A stretch of DNA of 64,000 nt from Ursus arctos (lineage: Eukaryota; Chordata; Mammalia; Carnivora; Ursidae). The stretch's first letter is position 1. Every line of letters starts with the position of its first letter. The stretch is from contig NW_026623078.1 of assembly GCF_023065955.2 (NCBI RefSeq), positions 7,512,199 to 7,576,198 of the forward strand. Direction: 5' to 3'. Below the pieces are notes generated by a model. The model saw only the letters and a program-made list of their open reading frames with translations. It searched no databases and was not told the DNA's origin. Shown one piece after another: positions 1-11,507 of this stretch. A program made the translations under genes and the position numbers.

Positions 1-1150
1 GAGTCACCAACTCTGCAAATAACATAGTGGTGCTGAATTCATATCTTTCAGTAGTCACTTTGAATGTATATGGACTAAATGCTCCAATCAAAAGACACAG
101 GGTATTAGATTGGATTAAAAAACAAGATCCGTCTATATGCTGCCTATGAGAGACTCGTTTTAGACCTAAAGAACCTGCAGATTGAAAGGGGAGGGATAAC
201 CACCTATCATGCCAAAGGATGTCAAAAGAAAGCCAGAATAGCCGTACTGATATCAGACAAACTAGATTTTAAAACAAAGACTGTAACAAGAGCTGAAGGG
301 CATTATATCATAATTAAGGGATCTATCCATCAAGAAGGTCTAACAAATGTAAATATTCATGCTCCCAACTTGGGAGCACCCAAATATATAGATCAATTAA
401 TTATAAACATAAAGAAACTCATGGATAATAATACATTAATAGTAGGGAACTTCAACACCCCACTTACAGCAGTAGACATCATCTAAGCAGAAGATCAACA
501 AGGAAACAAGGGCTTTGAATGACACACTGGACCAGATGCACTCAACAGATATATTTAGAGCATTTATCCTGAAGCATCAGAATATACATTCTTTCTGAGT
601 GCATACAGAACATTCTCCTGAATAGATCACATACTGGGTCACAAATCAGCCCTCAACAAGTATAAAAAGATTGAGATCATACCATGCATATTTTCAAACT
701 ATAATGCTCTGAAACTTAAAGTGAGCTATAAGGAAAAATTTGGAAAGACCACAAATACATGGAAGTTAAAGAGCGTCCCACTAAAGAATGAATGGGCTAA
801 CCGGGAAATTAAAGAAGAAATACAAAAGTGCATGGAAACAAATGAAAGAAAACACAACGGTCCAAAACCTTTGGGATGCAGCAAAGGCAGTTTTAAGTTG
901 CAATACAGTCCCACCTCAAAAGCAAGGAAAGTCTCAAATACACAACCTAACTTTACACCTAAAGGAGTTAGAAAAGGAACAGCAAATGAAGCCTAAAGTT
1001 AGCAGAAGAAGGGAAATAATAAAGATTAGAGTGGAAATAAACGATATAGAAACAAAAAGAGAAAAAACAGTAGTACAGATTAACGAAACTAAGAGCTGGT
1101 CCTTGAAAGAATTTATAAAATTGATAAACCCCTAGCCAGACTTATCAAAA

Positions 1151-1173
1151 GAGAGAGAGAGAGGGAGAGAGAA
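1151..1173. repeat. (GA)n tract inside L1 ORF2
   Basis: A short imperfect GA run. In related L1 copies this position is coding sequence just after the LIKRERE-like stretch, so the run is a post-insertion expansion that helps break the frame. Confidence 0.8.
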
Positions 1174-2440
1174 AGGACCCAAATAGATAAAATCTTGAAT
1201 GAAAGAAGAGACATTATATCCATCACCACAGAAATACAAACAGTTGTAAGAGAATACTATGAAAAATTATGTGCCAACAAACTGGGCAACCTGGAAGAAA
1301 TGAACAAATTTTTAGAAACCTACAAACTACCAAACTGAAACAGGGAGAAATAGAAAATTTAAACAACCCCATAGCCAGCAAAGAAATTGAATCAGTAATC
1401 AGAAATCTCTCAACAAACAAAAGTCCAGGGTTGGATGGATTCCCAGGGAAATTCTACCAGACATTTAAAGAAGAGTTAATACCTATTCTTCTCAAACTAT
1501 TCCAAAAAATGGAAATGGAAGGAAAGCTTCCAAACTCATTCTGTGAAGCCAGCATTACCTTGACCCCAAAACCAGACAAATACCCCACTAAAAAGGAGGA
1601 TTACAGGCCAATATCTCTGATGAACATAAATGTAAAAATTCTCAATAAAATACTAGCAAATAGAATTCAACAGTACATTAAAATAATTATTCACCAAGAT
1701 CAAGTGGGATTTATTCCTGGGCTGCAGGGGTGGTTCAACATCTGCAAATCCATCAACACGGTATACCACATTATTAAAAGAAAGGATAAAAACCATATGG
1801 TCCTGTCAATAGATGTAGAAAAAGCATTTGACAAAGTACAGCATCCTTTCTTGATAAAAACTCTCAACAAAATCGGGATTGATGGAACATACCTTAACAT
1901 CATAAAGGCCATATATGAAAGACCCACAGCTTATATCATCCTCAGTGGGGAAAAACTGAAAGCCTTTACCCTATGGTCAGGAACAAAACAAGGATGTCCA
2001 CTCTCAACATTACTATTTAACATAGTACTGTAAGTCAGCCTCAGGAATCCGGGAACAAAAAGAAAGAAAAGGCATCTAAGTTGGTAAGGAAGAAGTCAAA
2101 CTTTCACTATTTGTAGATGACATGATACTCTGTAGAAAACCTGAAAGACTCCATCAAAAAATTGCTAGAACTGATAGAGCAATTCAGCAAAGTCACAGGA
2201 TATAGAATGAATGTGCAGAAATCTGTTGTATTGCTATACAGCAATAACGAAGCAGCCAGAAAAACAAATCAAGGAATTGATCCCATTTGCTTTTGCACCA
2301 AAATAATAAGATACTTAGGAATAAACCTAACTAGAGAGGTAAAAGATCTGTGCTCTGAAAACTACAGAAGACTTATGAAAGAAATTGAAGAGGACACAAA
2401 GAAATGGATAAATATTCCATGCTCATGGATTGGAGGAACT

Positions 2441-2554
2441 ATACTACCCAAAGCAATCTACCCATTTAATGCAATCACTATACTTATACTATACTACCCA
2501 AAGCAATACTGTCTATACTACCCAAAGCAATCTACACATTTAATGCAATCACTA
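2441..2554 (+). repeat. Local tandem duplication inside L1 ORF2
   Basis: A 40-base unit beginning ATACTACCCAAAGCAATCTA occurs at 2441-2480 and again, with one visible change, at 2515-2554. A partial 17-base copy lies between them at 2491-2507. The other L1 copies in the window have this segment once. It is therefore a private duplication of this copy, probably from replication slippage or unequal repair. Confidence 0.88.
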
Positions 2555-4294
2555 TCAAAATACCACCAGCTTTTTCACAGAGCTACAACAAACAATCCTA
2601 AAATTTGTTTGGAGCTACAAAAGATCATGAATAGCCAAAGCAGTTGTGAAAAGGAAAAACAAAACTGGAGGCATCATGATTCCAAATTTTCAGCTGTATT
2701 AGAAAGCTGTAGTCATCAAGGCAGCATGGTACTGACATAAAAACAGACACATAGATCAGTGGAACAGAATAGAGAACCCAGAAATGGATCCACAACTATA
2801 TGGTCAATTACTTTTAAACAAAGCAGGAAAGAAAATCCCATGGAAAAAAGACAGTTTCTTCAACAAATGATATTGGGAAAATTGGATAGCCATGTGCAGA
2901 AGAATGAAACTGGACCACTTTTTTACACCATACACAAAAATAAATTCAAAATAGATTCAAAATCTAATTGTGAGACAGGAAACCATCAAAATCCTAGAGG
3001 AGAACACAGGCAGCAATCTCTTTGATGTCAGCCACAGCAACTTCTCATTAGACACCTAGCCAGAAGCAAGAGAAACAAAAGCAAAAATGAAGTATTAGGA
3101 TTTTTCATGATAAAAAGCTTCTGCACAGCAAAGGAAACAATCCACAAAACTAGAAGGCAGTCCACAGAATGGGAGAAGGTATTTACAAACAACATATCTG
3201 ATAACGAAAGGGTTAGTGTCCAAATCTGTAGCGAACTTTCCAAACTCAACACCCAGAAAACAAATAATCCAGTTAAGAAATGGACAGAAGACATGAATAG
3301 ACACATCTCCAAGGAAGACATTCAGATGGCTAACAGACAAATGAAAAGATTTTCAACATCACTCGTCATCAGGAAAATACAAATCAAAACCATGATGAGA
3401 TACCACCTTACACCTGTCAGAATGACTAAAATTAACAACACAAGAAACAACAGGTGTTAGTGAGGCTGTGGAGAAAAGGGAACCCTGTTGCATTGTTGAT
3501 GGAAATGCAAACTGGTGCAGCCAGTCTGGAGAACAGTACGGAGGTTTGTCAAAAAGTTAAAAATAGAACTACCCTGTGGTCTAACAGTTCCATTCCTAGG
3601 ACCCTATACCCAAAGGATACAGAAATACAGATTTAAAGGCGTACATGCACCCCAATGTTTATAGCAGTATTATCAGCAATGGTCAAACCATGGAGAGAGC
3701 CCAAATGTCCATCAACTGATGAATGGATGAAGAAGATGTGGTATATATACACAATGGAATATTATTCAGCCCTCAAAAAGAATGAAGTCTTGCCTTTTGC
3801 AATGATGTGGATGGATTTAGAGTACATTATGCTAAGTAAAATAAATCAGAGAAAGACATACCATATGATCTCACTGATATGTGGAATTTAAGAAAGAAAA
3901 CATGAACGTATGAGAAGGGGGAAAAGCAAAAAGAGAGGGAAACAAGTCGTAAGTGACTCTTAATGATAGAGAACAAACTGAGGGTTGCTAGAAGGAGGTG
4001 GGTGGGGAATCAGCTAGATGCGTGATGGGTATTAAAGTGAGCAGTTGTGTGATGAGCACTGGGTGTTGTACGTAAGTGATGAATTACTGAATTCTACTCC
4101 AGAAACCAATATTGCACTGTATGTTAACTAAGAAAATAAAAAAAAAAAATTGGAAAGAATATGTGTTTTTATGGACTATCTTTAGAGTGGTAGGAAGCTA
4201 TTTTTATTGACTAACCTTGTATGCTATTTTGAATTTTGAACCAAGTACATTTATTGCTTGAATTAAAAAATGTTTATTAAAAGGACATTCTGTA

Positions 4295-5105
4295 GTAGTA
4301 TCCAGAATATATTGAGAACTTCAACAAACCAGTAAGGAAAAGACATAGCCCAAACGAAAATCAGATCATGAGCAGGAAAGGGAAACCTAAGCATGTGAAA
4401 AGATGCTCAGTCTCACTAGTAGTACAGGAACTGTAAATTAAAAATGAAATACTACATATTACCGAGATTACTTAAGCACTGTTTAAGGAAGGTGATGGTG
4501 CCCAATGTCAGGAATGTGTATCAACAGGAATAGTTGCTGTTGAATGTAAATTGCTTTAGTTATTTTGTAATTTGGCAAGTTCTAATAAAGCTGAAGTTAT
4601 TCATAATTTATGATCCTGGAGTTGTGCTCTTAGATAAATATCCTTGAGTTTTTCAAACTGGCTTATGACCCATTAGTGGGTAATTGATTCAATGAGTTTT
4701 AAAAATAAAGTGGAATAAAAGACATTAGAATGTATGAGTTAGTAACAATATTTTCATGCAATTTTATATTGAGTTGTATTTATTAGTATATGTGTGTGGA
4801 ATTACAATATGTAATGTACTTTTTACTGTTCTTAAGCAAAAATGTTTGAAAGCCACTGGTCAGAGGAATTTTCACACATGCCTAGAGGAATATATATACA
4901 TGACTATTCATTGTAGCATTGTTTAGAAGAGAAAAAACTTCTGAAAGTAAGCTAATTTTATATGAACACAGGCAAATTGTTTTGTATATAGTAGAGAGCT
5001 GTATTATCATCATGAATAATATTGAGGAAGTAAGCCAGTTTGCCAAAGGATATGTACAGTTTGATACTGCATTACGTGAAGTATATAATCATGCAAAACA
5101 GTAGT
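4295..5105 (+). mobile_element. Ancient L1 (L1ME/L1M-like) 3' segment
   Basis: Diverged but recognisable as the end of an old L1 ORF2 and its 3' UTR. The order of landmarks matches: GAGAACTTCAACAAACCAG, then CATGTGAAAAGATGCTCAGT, then CAACAGGAATAGTTGCTG with GAATGTAAATTG, then CATTGTAGCATTGTTTAGAA, and finally a GAGGAAGTAAGCC stretch. Several internal deletions are evident. No poly-A tail or flanking duplication can be seen at this age. Short frames in it (4919-5104) are chance survivals. The exact subfamily is not determined. Confidence 0.7.
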
Positions 5106-6535
5106 ACACATTGATAACCAACAATCTTGGAGGAGAGGAAGTTTTTCTCCAGACACATTTTTTAAGTTGCTGCGATAATGTCACTTTGCATCATCATTCC
5201 CTGCAGTGCAGCTGTGGAAATGTGTACTCAGATCTTCCACTGCAAGGAACACAGTTGATTGATGGCCCCAACTGCCATCCTTCAGGATCCTTCATTTTGT
5301 TTGTACTAGGGCCATGTTACTGATGGGTTGCACTGCAGTCTGAGACTTTTCCTACCCAATTCTTTTTCCTTCTTCTCCTCCTTTCATAGTTTTCAGACCT
5401 GCACTGTGGTCTTAAATCTCTCCTTGACTCCTACTTTCTCCCCTTTATCCTTTGCAGGCGCTTCCTTCAGTGAATCTCTTCTATAGCTGGTGGTGTTTTG
5501 GCATCTGCCCTCAGGAGACTCATACCTGCATGCTCTGCCCAGCATCTTGCAGTCACACTAGTACTTCTTTCCTAATACTTAAGAGTAATACCTTAATCTT
5601 TCTCTTTTGTTTATTCAACATTTCAGGTATGTTGAGAAAAGTAAAATATGTGAAGTGTGGTTTTTGTGGACTTGTCTATCTATATTCACAGTTTATTATT
5701 TGTCTTTGAATTTGCATAGAAGCATGCCCTGAGAACACCTAGTGCTGAGCAAGTGAGCCTGGGATGGGGGATAGCAGCCAATCAAGGGATCTTTAATTAT
5801 TGTGGGCACCTGTAGCTTAGCACTGCTGTAAAACTCTGGGAGCCTCAGAATTATCCCATCAGAGGGACAGGAAAGGGGCAAGAAAGCTGGGTTATTTATA
5901 TGTAGATCCCTTCATTCATTGGTTATCGGCTGGCCCTCTGTGGAATTTGGGCGATGGAGTATTTCCTAATTCTTAGAGACTACTGCACAGGTGGGGAAAA
6001 ATGGCTTCTGGCAGCAAGAGAAATCCCTGAGGCAAAGAAATGAAATTGCTGGACATTGGAGATAGGGCCAGCATCACTGAATATAGGGAAGGAGATATGA
6101 GTAGGGTGTCAGCAGTGTTTGTTATAATGTTTAAATGAGCCATGTATGTTGAATAAAATGGAAGGGGGGAAGGTTTATACTATAATTAGGAATTTTGTAA
6201 GTATAACTTAGCTCTCCAGAAGCAAACTCTCCCTATCCTTTTACTACTGAATAATTGTTAATATTTTACCAACAATACACTATTTGTCTCTCATTGATGA
6301 ATCTTTGTAGAAATAGAACGTATATGGTGTATGGATACTTACTCGGTGGGAGAACCATGCTTTCACTCAGTGGGAAACATTGATTATAATTTAGGTCTGT
6401 TATGAATCCCTTGCCCAGGCTGACATGAGTGATATTGTTGATTTAGGAAACAGTCTTGCCTGTGAGCATAATTTTGCCAGTTCTCTGGAGCAGGGGTAGT
6501 GCTTATGTAAAGGCAACTGAACTTGTGATAACAGC
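5106..6535. other. Unassigned non-coding sequence
   Basis: No gene or clear repeat is recognised. Short frames at 5111-5323, 5452-5709 and 5696-5881 have no recognisable domain, no consistent splice context and no repeated homologue here. Part of 5160-5480 has the look of an old LTR (pyrimidine-rich, CCTGCAGTGCAGCTGTGG), but I cannot place it in a family. Confidence 0.5.
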
Positions 6536-6539
6536 ACAT

Positions 6540-6790
6540 GTTAACATTATGAATTCTTCCTTGTGGGGCATTCTTCTGAGTGCTGTGCTATGTACATTAG
6601 CTTAATTAAATGTCATAATAGCTCTTGTGAGATGGAAACTATTGTTATCATCCCTAATTTTCAGAGGATTCTAAGGCACAGAGAGATTAAGTAATTTTTC
6701 TTTGGTTATAAAGTAGTATGTGACAGAGCCAGGGTTCTAACTCAGGCTGTCTAGTTTCTGAGCTGTGGTCCTGGTCATTTTGTTATAGTG
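6540..6790 (-). mobile_element. MIR SINE
   Basis: An ancient tRNA-derived core-SINE in reverse orientation. It shows the order typical of inverted MIR: TGAGTGCTGTGCTATGTACA, a GAGATGGAAACTATTGTTAT stretch, AGGCACAGAGAGATTAAGTA, and GACAGAGCCAGGGTTCTAAC near the tRNA-like end. It is diverged, as expected for an element that predates placental mammals. Confidence 0.88.
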
Positions 6791-6797
6791 TCAATAA

Positions 6798-7015
6798 TAG
6801 TAATAGCAATGATAACATTAACAACACGATAGCCCTGTGTTTTTACTGTATGTCAGGCACTTTATTAAAGTGCTGATCATCATGTCAACTAGATGTTATT
6901 ACTAACTCCATTTTATAGATGAGGGAATGGAGATATAGCTAATAAGTGGCAGAATGAGATTCTAACTCATGGAATCTGATACCAAATCTTAATTACTTAG
7001 GTTGTATTCCTTGGA
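6798..7015 (-). mobile_element. MIR SINE (second copy)
   Basis: A second inverted MIR directly after the first. Landmarks are TGTATGTCAGGCACTTTATT, CCATTTTATAGATGAGGGAA and AAGTGGCAGAATGAGATTCT. It lacks the middle AGGCACAGAGAG block, so it has an internal deletion. The two copies are independent insertions rather than a tandem duplication, because their differences are spread throughout. Confidence 0.82.
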
Positions 7016-7655
7016 GTATAACAGTTTAACAACATGTTCAACTACTTGGAAGAAAAGCGTGATAGAAATCAAAGAGACTAGCAATAACTTCTCTTTGTAA
7101 TGTTGTCTTTTAGCACTTTTAACAAATATAGTTGATTATTGATATTACTTTCTGTATTGGGTAGTATGCTGTCTGGCTTTTCACAATTTATGTGTCTTCC
7201 AAGAACCATTCCTGTAGAGGGCAGCAAAGTCACAGCAGTGATTTCTCTTCATCACCTACATTTTTCAGGAAGTGTGAAGGAAGTTGGATTTAGGTGAGCT
7301 TTGTCATGTAATTCTTGTGTATTTTATGTAGTGACTCCTAATGCAAGTTAACAGGCATAATAAATATCAGATAACCTGAATAAGGTTCAGGTTTTTGTTG
7401 AAGATGTGCAGCAGAAGCTGGCTGACACAAATGTAAGATCTCAAAGTAATTCATGAAGTTTTAAAGAAAACAAATGAGGTTTTCAAATTTGAAATACATA
7501 TTCATTGTTATGAAATAGATATTTTCTTTGTATACTTAACAGTAGTGGTAGAACAAATGATTCAATAGCTCATAGAAGATGAAATATGGAAAAGTTTCAA
7601 CAGAGTAAACAAAAGTTTGTATTCTTACGTGGGTAACCCTTTACAAAGTGATCTT
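7016..7655. other. Unassigned non-coding sequence
   Basis: AT-rich sequence with no recognisable gene, RNA or repeat family. Nothing notable seen on either strand. Confidence 0.5.
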
Positions 7656-7668
7656 TGAAAATATTTCT

Positions 7669-7837
7669 TTTTTTTTTAAAGAATTTTTATTTATTCGTTT
7701 GAGAGAGACAGAGAGAACACAAACAGGGGGAGAGGCAGAGGGAGAGAGGGAAGAAGGTTCCCTGCTGAGGAAGGACCCTGGGATCATGACCAGAGCCAAA
7801 GGCAGACACTTAACCATCTGAGCCACCCAGGTGCCCC
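7669..7837 (-). mobile_element. Can-SINE (SINEC, tRNA-Lys-derived), reverse
   Basis: On the plus strand it reads T-run, TTTATTTATTCGTTTGAGAG, a GA-rich tract, GGGATCATGACC (inverted B-box region) and GAGCCACCCAGGTGCCCC (inverted head). It is flanked by a perfect 13-bp target-site duplication, TGAAAATATTTCT, at 7656-7668 and 7838-7850, so the ends are certain and the insertion is fairly recent. The frame at 7641-7826 is only SINE sequence. Confidence 0.97.
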
Positions 7838-7850
7838 TGAAAATATTTCT

Positions 7851-8324
7851 AAATTTATGAGCATATTTGCAATTTTATCTTTGTTTATTTTTATTCATTT
7901 GTTTATATTTATATAGAAATTTGAAAGTAATACATTTAATTTCACTTTTAATGAGTTTTAATTGTGAATTGGAATAAAATGATGTGACTAAATATGTACT
8001 AATTGTTAATGTCTAAGAACTGTTCATTGCATACTTTGTATATGGACTTGAAATAATTATGATGATCAAAAACACATTTTAGAAACTGGCTTTCAAATAT
8101 AATGTTTATATAAAAACCGACAAAATTTAATGCTTGTAAAGCAAGTTTGGAGTTTTTAGTAATGGCGTTTTGATTTTATTTTAAAGATTTCATTATAGAA
8201 ACATTGCACTTCAGAAGAAATCCATATTCTAGTGTGTTCTCATGGTAAAAAAGGAGGGATGTTAGAGGTTATATTGAGGAATGTGTATTTTTTTGGTTAT
8301 TTTATATTATAATTTATGTTTATA
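7851..8324. other. Unassigned AT-rich sequence
   Basis: No gene or identifiable repeat seen. Confidence 0.5.
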
Positions 8325-8796
8325 CAAGGCCTGCATTGGAGATATTTCAGGTTTCATTACAGATCAGCACAGTAAAGCAAATACTGCAATAAAATGAGTC
8401 AAGTGAATTTTTTGGTTTCCCAGGGCATGTAAAAGTTGTGTTTACATTATACTATAGTCTCTTGAGTGTGCAATAGCATTATTGTCTAACAAAACAATCT
8501 AATTAAAAAATACTTTATTGCTAAAAAGTGCTAACCGTCTTCTGAGCTTTCAGCAAATGATAATCACTGATCACAGATCACTGTAACAAATACAACAATA
8601 ATGAAAAAGTTTACAGTATTGTGAATATGGACAATTATCAAAATGTGACCCAGAGACACAAAATGAGCAAATGCTGTTGGAAAAAATGGCACTGATAGGC
8701 TTGTTTGATGCAGGCTTGCCACAGACCTTCAACTTGCAAAAATGCAGTATCTGTGAAATTCGGTAAGGTGAAGTACAATAAACAAGTTAATGCCTG
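8325..8796 (-). mobile_element. Tigger1-like nonautonomous DNA transposon
   Basis: A pogo/Tigger-type element with the transposase gene deleted, joining the two terminal parts. From the left it reads GGAGATATTTCAGGTTTCAT, then TTTTTTGGTTTCCCAGGGCA, ACTTTATTGCTAAAAAGTGC, TGATCACAGATCACTGTAAC, GAGCAAATGCTGTTGGAAAA, and finishes near GTTAATGCCTG. A TA precedes the left end at 8323-8324, as expected for Tigger target choice. The right end is less clean. The second copy at 35861-36316 has the same internal junction, so both come from one deletion derivative (the carnivoran Tigger1a type is the likely match). Confidence 0.87.
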
Positions 8797-9049
8797 TCTG
8801 TATGATCTGTAGATATTAGATATATGATCTGTGTGTTCGTGATCTCATAACAAGCATATTTTGGTTTTTATTCTATATGAAATTATGTGCCCTTATGATT
8901 TATAGCATCTGTTTCAGAATTTACATCCTTATTTTTCCAACATCTCCCTTCTTAATTGTCTAAACTTCAGCTAATGAGATACCAGAGCAGGAGCTTTGTC
9001 AATTTCTCTTAGTATAAATGTTCCTCCTCTCACTGTCACCCTATTATCC
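8797..9049. other. Unassigned sequence between Tigger1-like element and old L1
   Basis: No gene or clear repeat recognised. Confidence 0.4.
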
Positions 9050-10339
9050 CAGCTAGAAAAGTATGACTTATACTTAAAATGAAAAAGCAATTGATTGAGA
9101 TGGGTCCTGATATGACTCATATATTAGAATCAGTAGCTGTTTTAACTGTTTAGGGACATAAAGGAAAATATGCACATAATGAATGCAGACGCAAAAATAG
9201 AACCAAATGAAAATTTTATAATTAAATGTACAATACCTGAAATAAAAAATTCATTACATAGGATTATAGAAGATTGGGAAAGAAGGCAATGAACTTGATA
9301 GATCAGTAGAAATTATTTAATCTAAAAAGTGAAAAAAGATTTTAGAAGATGAAGTTAGCCTCAGTAATTTGGTAGGACAGTATCAAAAGATCCAGCAATA
9401 CATTTTAATGAAGTCCTATAAGTATAGGAGAGGAGAAATTGGAGGAAAAATTTTTGGAAAAATAATTGTTGAAATTTACCCCAAATTGGTGAAAGACATA
9501 AATTTACATATTCAAGAAGCTCAGTGATCTCCAAACAAAATAAATACAAGAAAATCACACTTAGGCACATCATAGTCAAGCAGTTGAAATGATAAAGAAA
9601 GAATCTTGAAAGCACCCTGAGAACCGATACAGTAACAATAAGTGATAGCTGACTACTTATCAGAAACAGTGCTGGGTAGCAGGCTATAGAACACTTTTAC
9701 ATGGCTGGAAAAACAAATCAACCCAGAATTCTGTCAGTGAAAATACCTTTTAAGAATGAAGGCAAAATAAAAACCTTTTCAGATAAACAAGAATTAAAAG
9801 ATTTCATTGCAGCGGATATACATTACAAGAATGCTAAAGGAAGTTCTTTCAGGCTGAAGGGAGGTAATACCAGATGAAAATTCACATTTTCAGGATGGAA
9901 TAGAGGACATGGCAATTGGTAAATATGTGGATAAATAAAAAATAATCTCCTCCCTACTTATTAAAAAAAGTTAAACCTGATAATTTAAAGCAAAAATTAT
10001 AACATTAACACTATAACATGGCATTTATGGCATATGTTGATGTAATATGGTAGTTGTGGAATAAGGGATTGGGCTAGGTAGATCGAATTTTGTGCCTTAC
10101 TTGGTTCTTATTTTATGGAAGTGGTAAAATAGTAGCTCTAAGTCCACTGTGAAAAGTTAAAGGTGTATGTTATGATTCCTACAATGAACACTAAAAATGA
10201 AAAATAAAATACAAATAAGTATAGCTGAAAAACAATAGAGAAATCAAAGTAGAATTTAAAGTGTATTCAGAGAATATAAAAAGTGATATAAAGGTAGTAA
10301 CAGATGAATATAAACAGATGAGATGAAAAGAAGACAAAT

Positions 10340-10538
10340 GGGGCACCTGGGTGGCTCGGTGGGTTAAGCATCTGCCTTGGACTCAGGTCGTGATCTTAGG
10401 GTCCTGGGATGGAGCCCTTTATCGGGCTCCCTGCTCAGCGGGCAGTCTGCTTCTCCTTATCCCTCTGCCCTTCACCCCCCACTTGTGTGCTCTCTCTCTC
10501 TCCCTCTCTCTCTCAAATAAGCATAATCTTAAAAAAAA
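10340..10538 (+). mobile_element. Can-SINE (SINEC), forward
   Basis: It starts GGGGCACCTGGGTGGCTCGG, has the RNA polymerase III B-box region GGTCGTGATCTTAGGGTCC, the CTGCTCAGCGGGCAGTCTGC block, a (TC)n tract, then AAATAAGCATAATCTT and an A-run. Flanking sequences AAAAGAAGACAAAT (10326-10339) and AAAGAAAAAACAAAT (10537-10551) look like a slightly diverged target-site duplication in the old L1 host. The frame at 10351-10575 is SINE-derived. Confidence 0.95.
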
Positions 10539-10706
10539 AGAAAAAACAAATAGCAAAATTATAGACCTAGATTAACCCTATCAACAATTACATTAAATGA
10601 AAATAGATAAAGTATTTTACTGAAAAGGTAGAGCTTGATATTGGTAAAATGCAAGACTTCCCTATCTGCTGTCTACCAGAGATGCATTTTAGATGTAATA
10701 ACACAG

Positions 10707-10895
10707 GGATGCCTGGATGGCTTAGCTGGTTGAGAGTCCAACTCTTGATTTCTGCTTAGGTCGTGGTCTCTGGGTTGTGGGATCAAGCTCTGCCTTGAGC
10801 TTCATGGTCAGCCCGCAGTCTACTTGTTCCTCTTCCTCTGCTCCTTCCCCCTTTCTCTGTCTCTCAAATAAATACATAAAATCTTTTTTTAAAAA
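10707..10895 (+). mobile_element. Can-SINE (SINEC), forward, older variant
   Basis: It starts GGATGCCTGGATGGCTTAGC, continues with GGTCGTGGTCTCTGGGTTGT, and ends CTCAAATAAATACATAAAAT followed by a short T/A tail. It lies in the same old L1 as the previous SINE. The target-site duplication is ATGTAATAACACAG at 10693-10706 against ATGTAATGACATAG at 10896-10909, with two differences that point to an older insertion. Confidence 0.95.
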
Positions 10896-11507
10896 ATGTA
10901 ATGACATAGATAGAAAATAAATGGAAAACAATGTAGCATGCAAATAGTAATTATAAGAAAGCTGGAGTGATTATATTAATATTAGGTAAAATAGATTTCA
11001 AACAGCGTTATTGGAGACAAAGAAGGACATTTCATAGTGGTAACACTTACCGGAAAGACATGTCAACCACAAATTTGTAAGTGCTTGAGATCTGTAATCA
11101 GAGCTAGAAATTTTAACACCATACTATCTATAAATTATAGAAAATCTAGACCAAGAAAAAAAACAGTTTGAACATAAAGGATCTGAAAACCACTATTGAC
11201 CTAATTGACATTTGTAGAACATCACATGTAACTAGAATACAATAGAATGCACATCCCACTCAACTGCACATGATATGCATACAAAGATTAATCATATATT
11301 GGGCCATAAAACTTCTCAATAAGTTTCAAAAGTTTGAAATTCTAAGGACTGTAATTTCTAACTATGGTTGAATTTAAAGTAGAAAACATTAATAATGAGA
11401 TATGCAGAAAAATCCAAGTATTTAGAATTAAAACAATGAAATTTTCCCTAGCCAATCTACAGATTTAATGTCGTCCAAATCATTTTTTTCCACAAGTAGT
11501 AGTAGTA

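Larger units (their letters stand above)
50..3891 (+). pseudogene. L1 ORF2 remnant of element A (endonuclease and reverse transcriptase)
   Basis: ORF2 of an L1 nicks target DNA with an APE-type endonuclease and copies L1 RNA with a reverse transcriptase. The endonuclease part (about 60-750) is readable only in pieces, with an early stop where the ETH motif should follow CCL. The clearest open piece is 1269-2033. It carries the [20 protein letters not shown] segment, [20 protein letters not shown], the [14 protein letters not shown] block and GTKQGCPLS of the reverse transcriptase. A stop at 2031-2033 cuts the domain. The catalytic metal-binding motif follows at about 2110-2125, reading FVDD instead of the usual FADD. 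Later pieces at 2162-2740, 3107-3460, 3454-3636 and 3655-3891 cover the cysteine-containing C-terminus, shifted relative to one another. Not functional. Confidence 0.92.
1..4150 (+). mobile_element. L1 (LINE-1) retrotransposon A, 3' portion
   Basis: A non-LTR retrotransposon on the plus strand. It enters the window at or just before the start of ORF2 (endonuclease-like NVYGLNAPIKRHR from about 70) and runs through reverse transcriptase, the C-terminal region (ending near 3891) and a 3' UTR of about 250 bp. It closes with an A-run at 4137-4150. The 3' UTR has GATGAGCACTGGGTGTTGTA followed by a block ending ATTGCACTGTATGTTAAC, which is the general carnivoran L1 tail. It lacks the ATGAATCATCGAACTTTACA block of the younger copies at 11701, 15839 and 36974, so it is probably an older subfamily. 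The 5' end lies outside the window, so the target-site duplication cannot be checked. Many stops and frameshifts make it inactive. Confidence 0.93.
9050..11500 (+). mobile_element. Old L1 (L1M-type) E: ORF1 and partial ORF2, interrupted by SINEs
   Basis: The plus-strand order is ORF1 (about 9090-9960: ATTGGGAAAGAAGGCAATGA, AATTTACCCCAAATTGGTGA, TCAAGAAGCTCAGTGATCTC, then TAAAGGAAGTTCTTTCAGGC), the inter-ORF region (9960-10330) and the start of ORF2 endonuclease (10570-11440: TGCTGTCTACCAGAGATGCA, GACAAAGAAGGACATTTCAT, TATTGGGCCATAAAACTTCT). The sequence then jumps to a short piece from beyond the reverse transcriptase (11453-11500, TCTACAGATTTAATGTCGTC), so most of ORF2 is deleted. Two Can-SINEs sit inside it. 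All frames are broken. It belongs to an older L1 generation than the copies at 11701-23290. Confidence 0.85.

Noticed and set aside
1269..2740. Long plus-strand open frames (254 and 192 codons) as possible host genes
   Set aside because: They carry L1 reverse-transcriptase motifs ([18 protein letters not shown]) and lie in a broken L1 ORF2 with a 3' UTR and poly-A, so they are transposon remnants.
10340..10550. tRNA gene at the head of the Can-SINEs
   Set aside because: The heads descend from tRNA-Lys and keep polymerase III box remnants, but they do not fold as an intact tRNA and occur as dispersed SINE copies with tails and target-site duplications.
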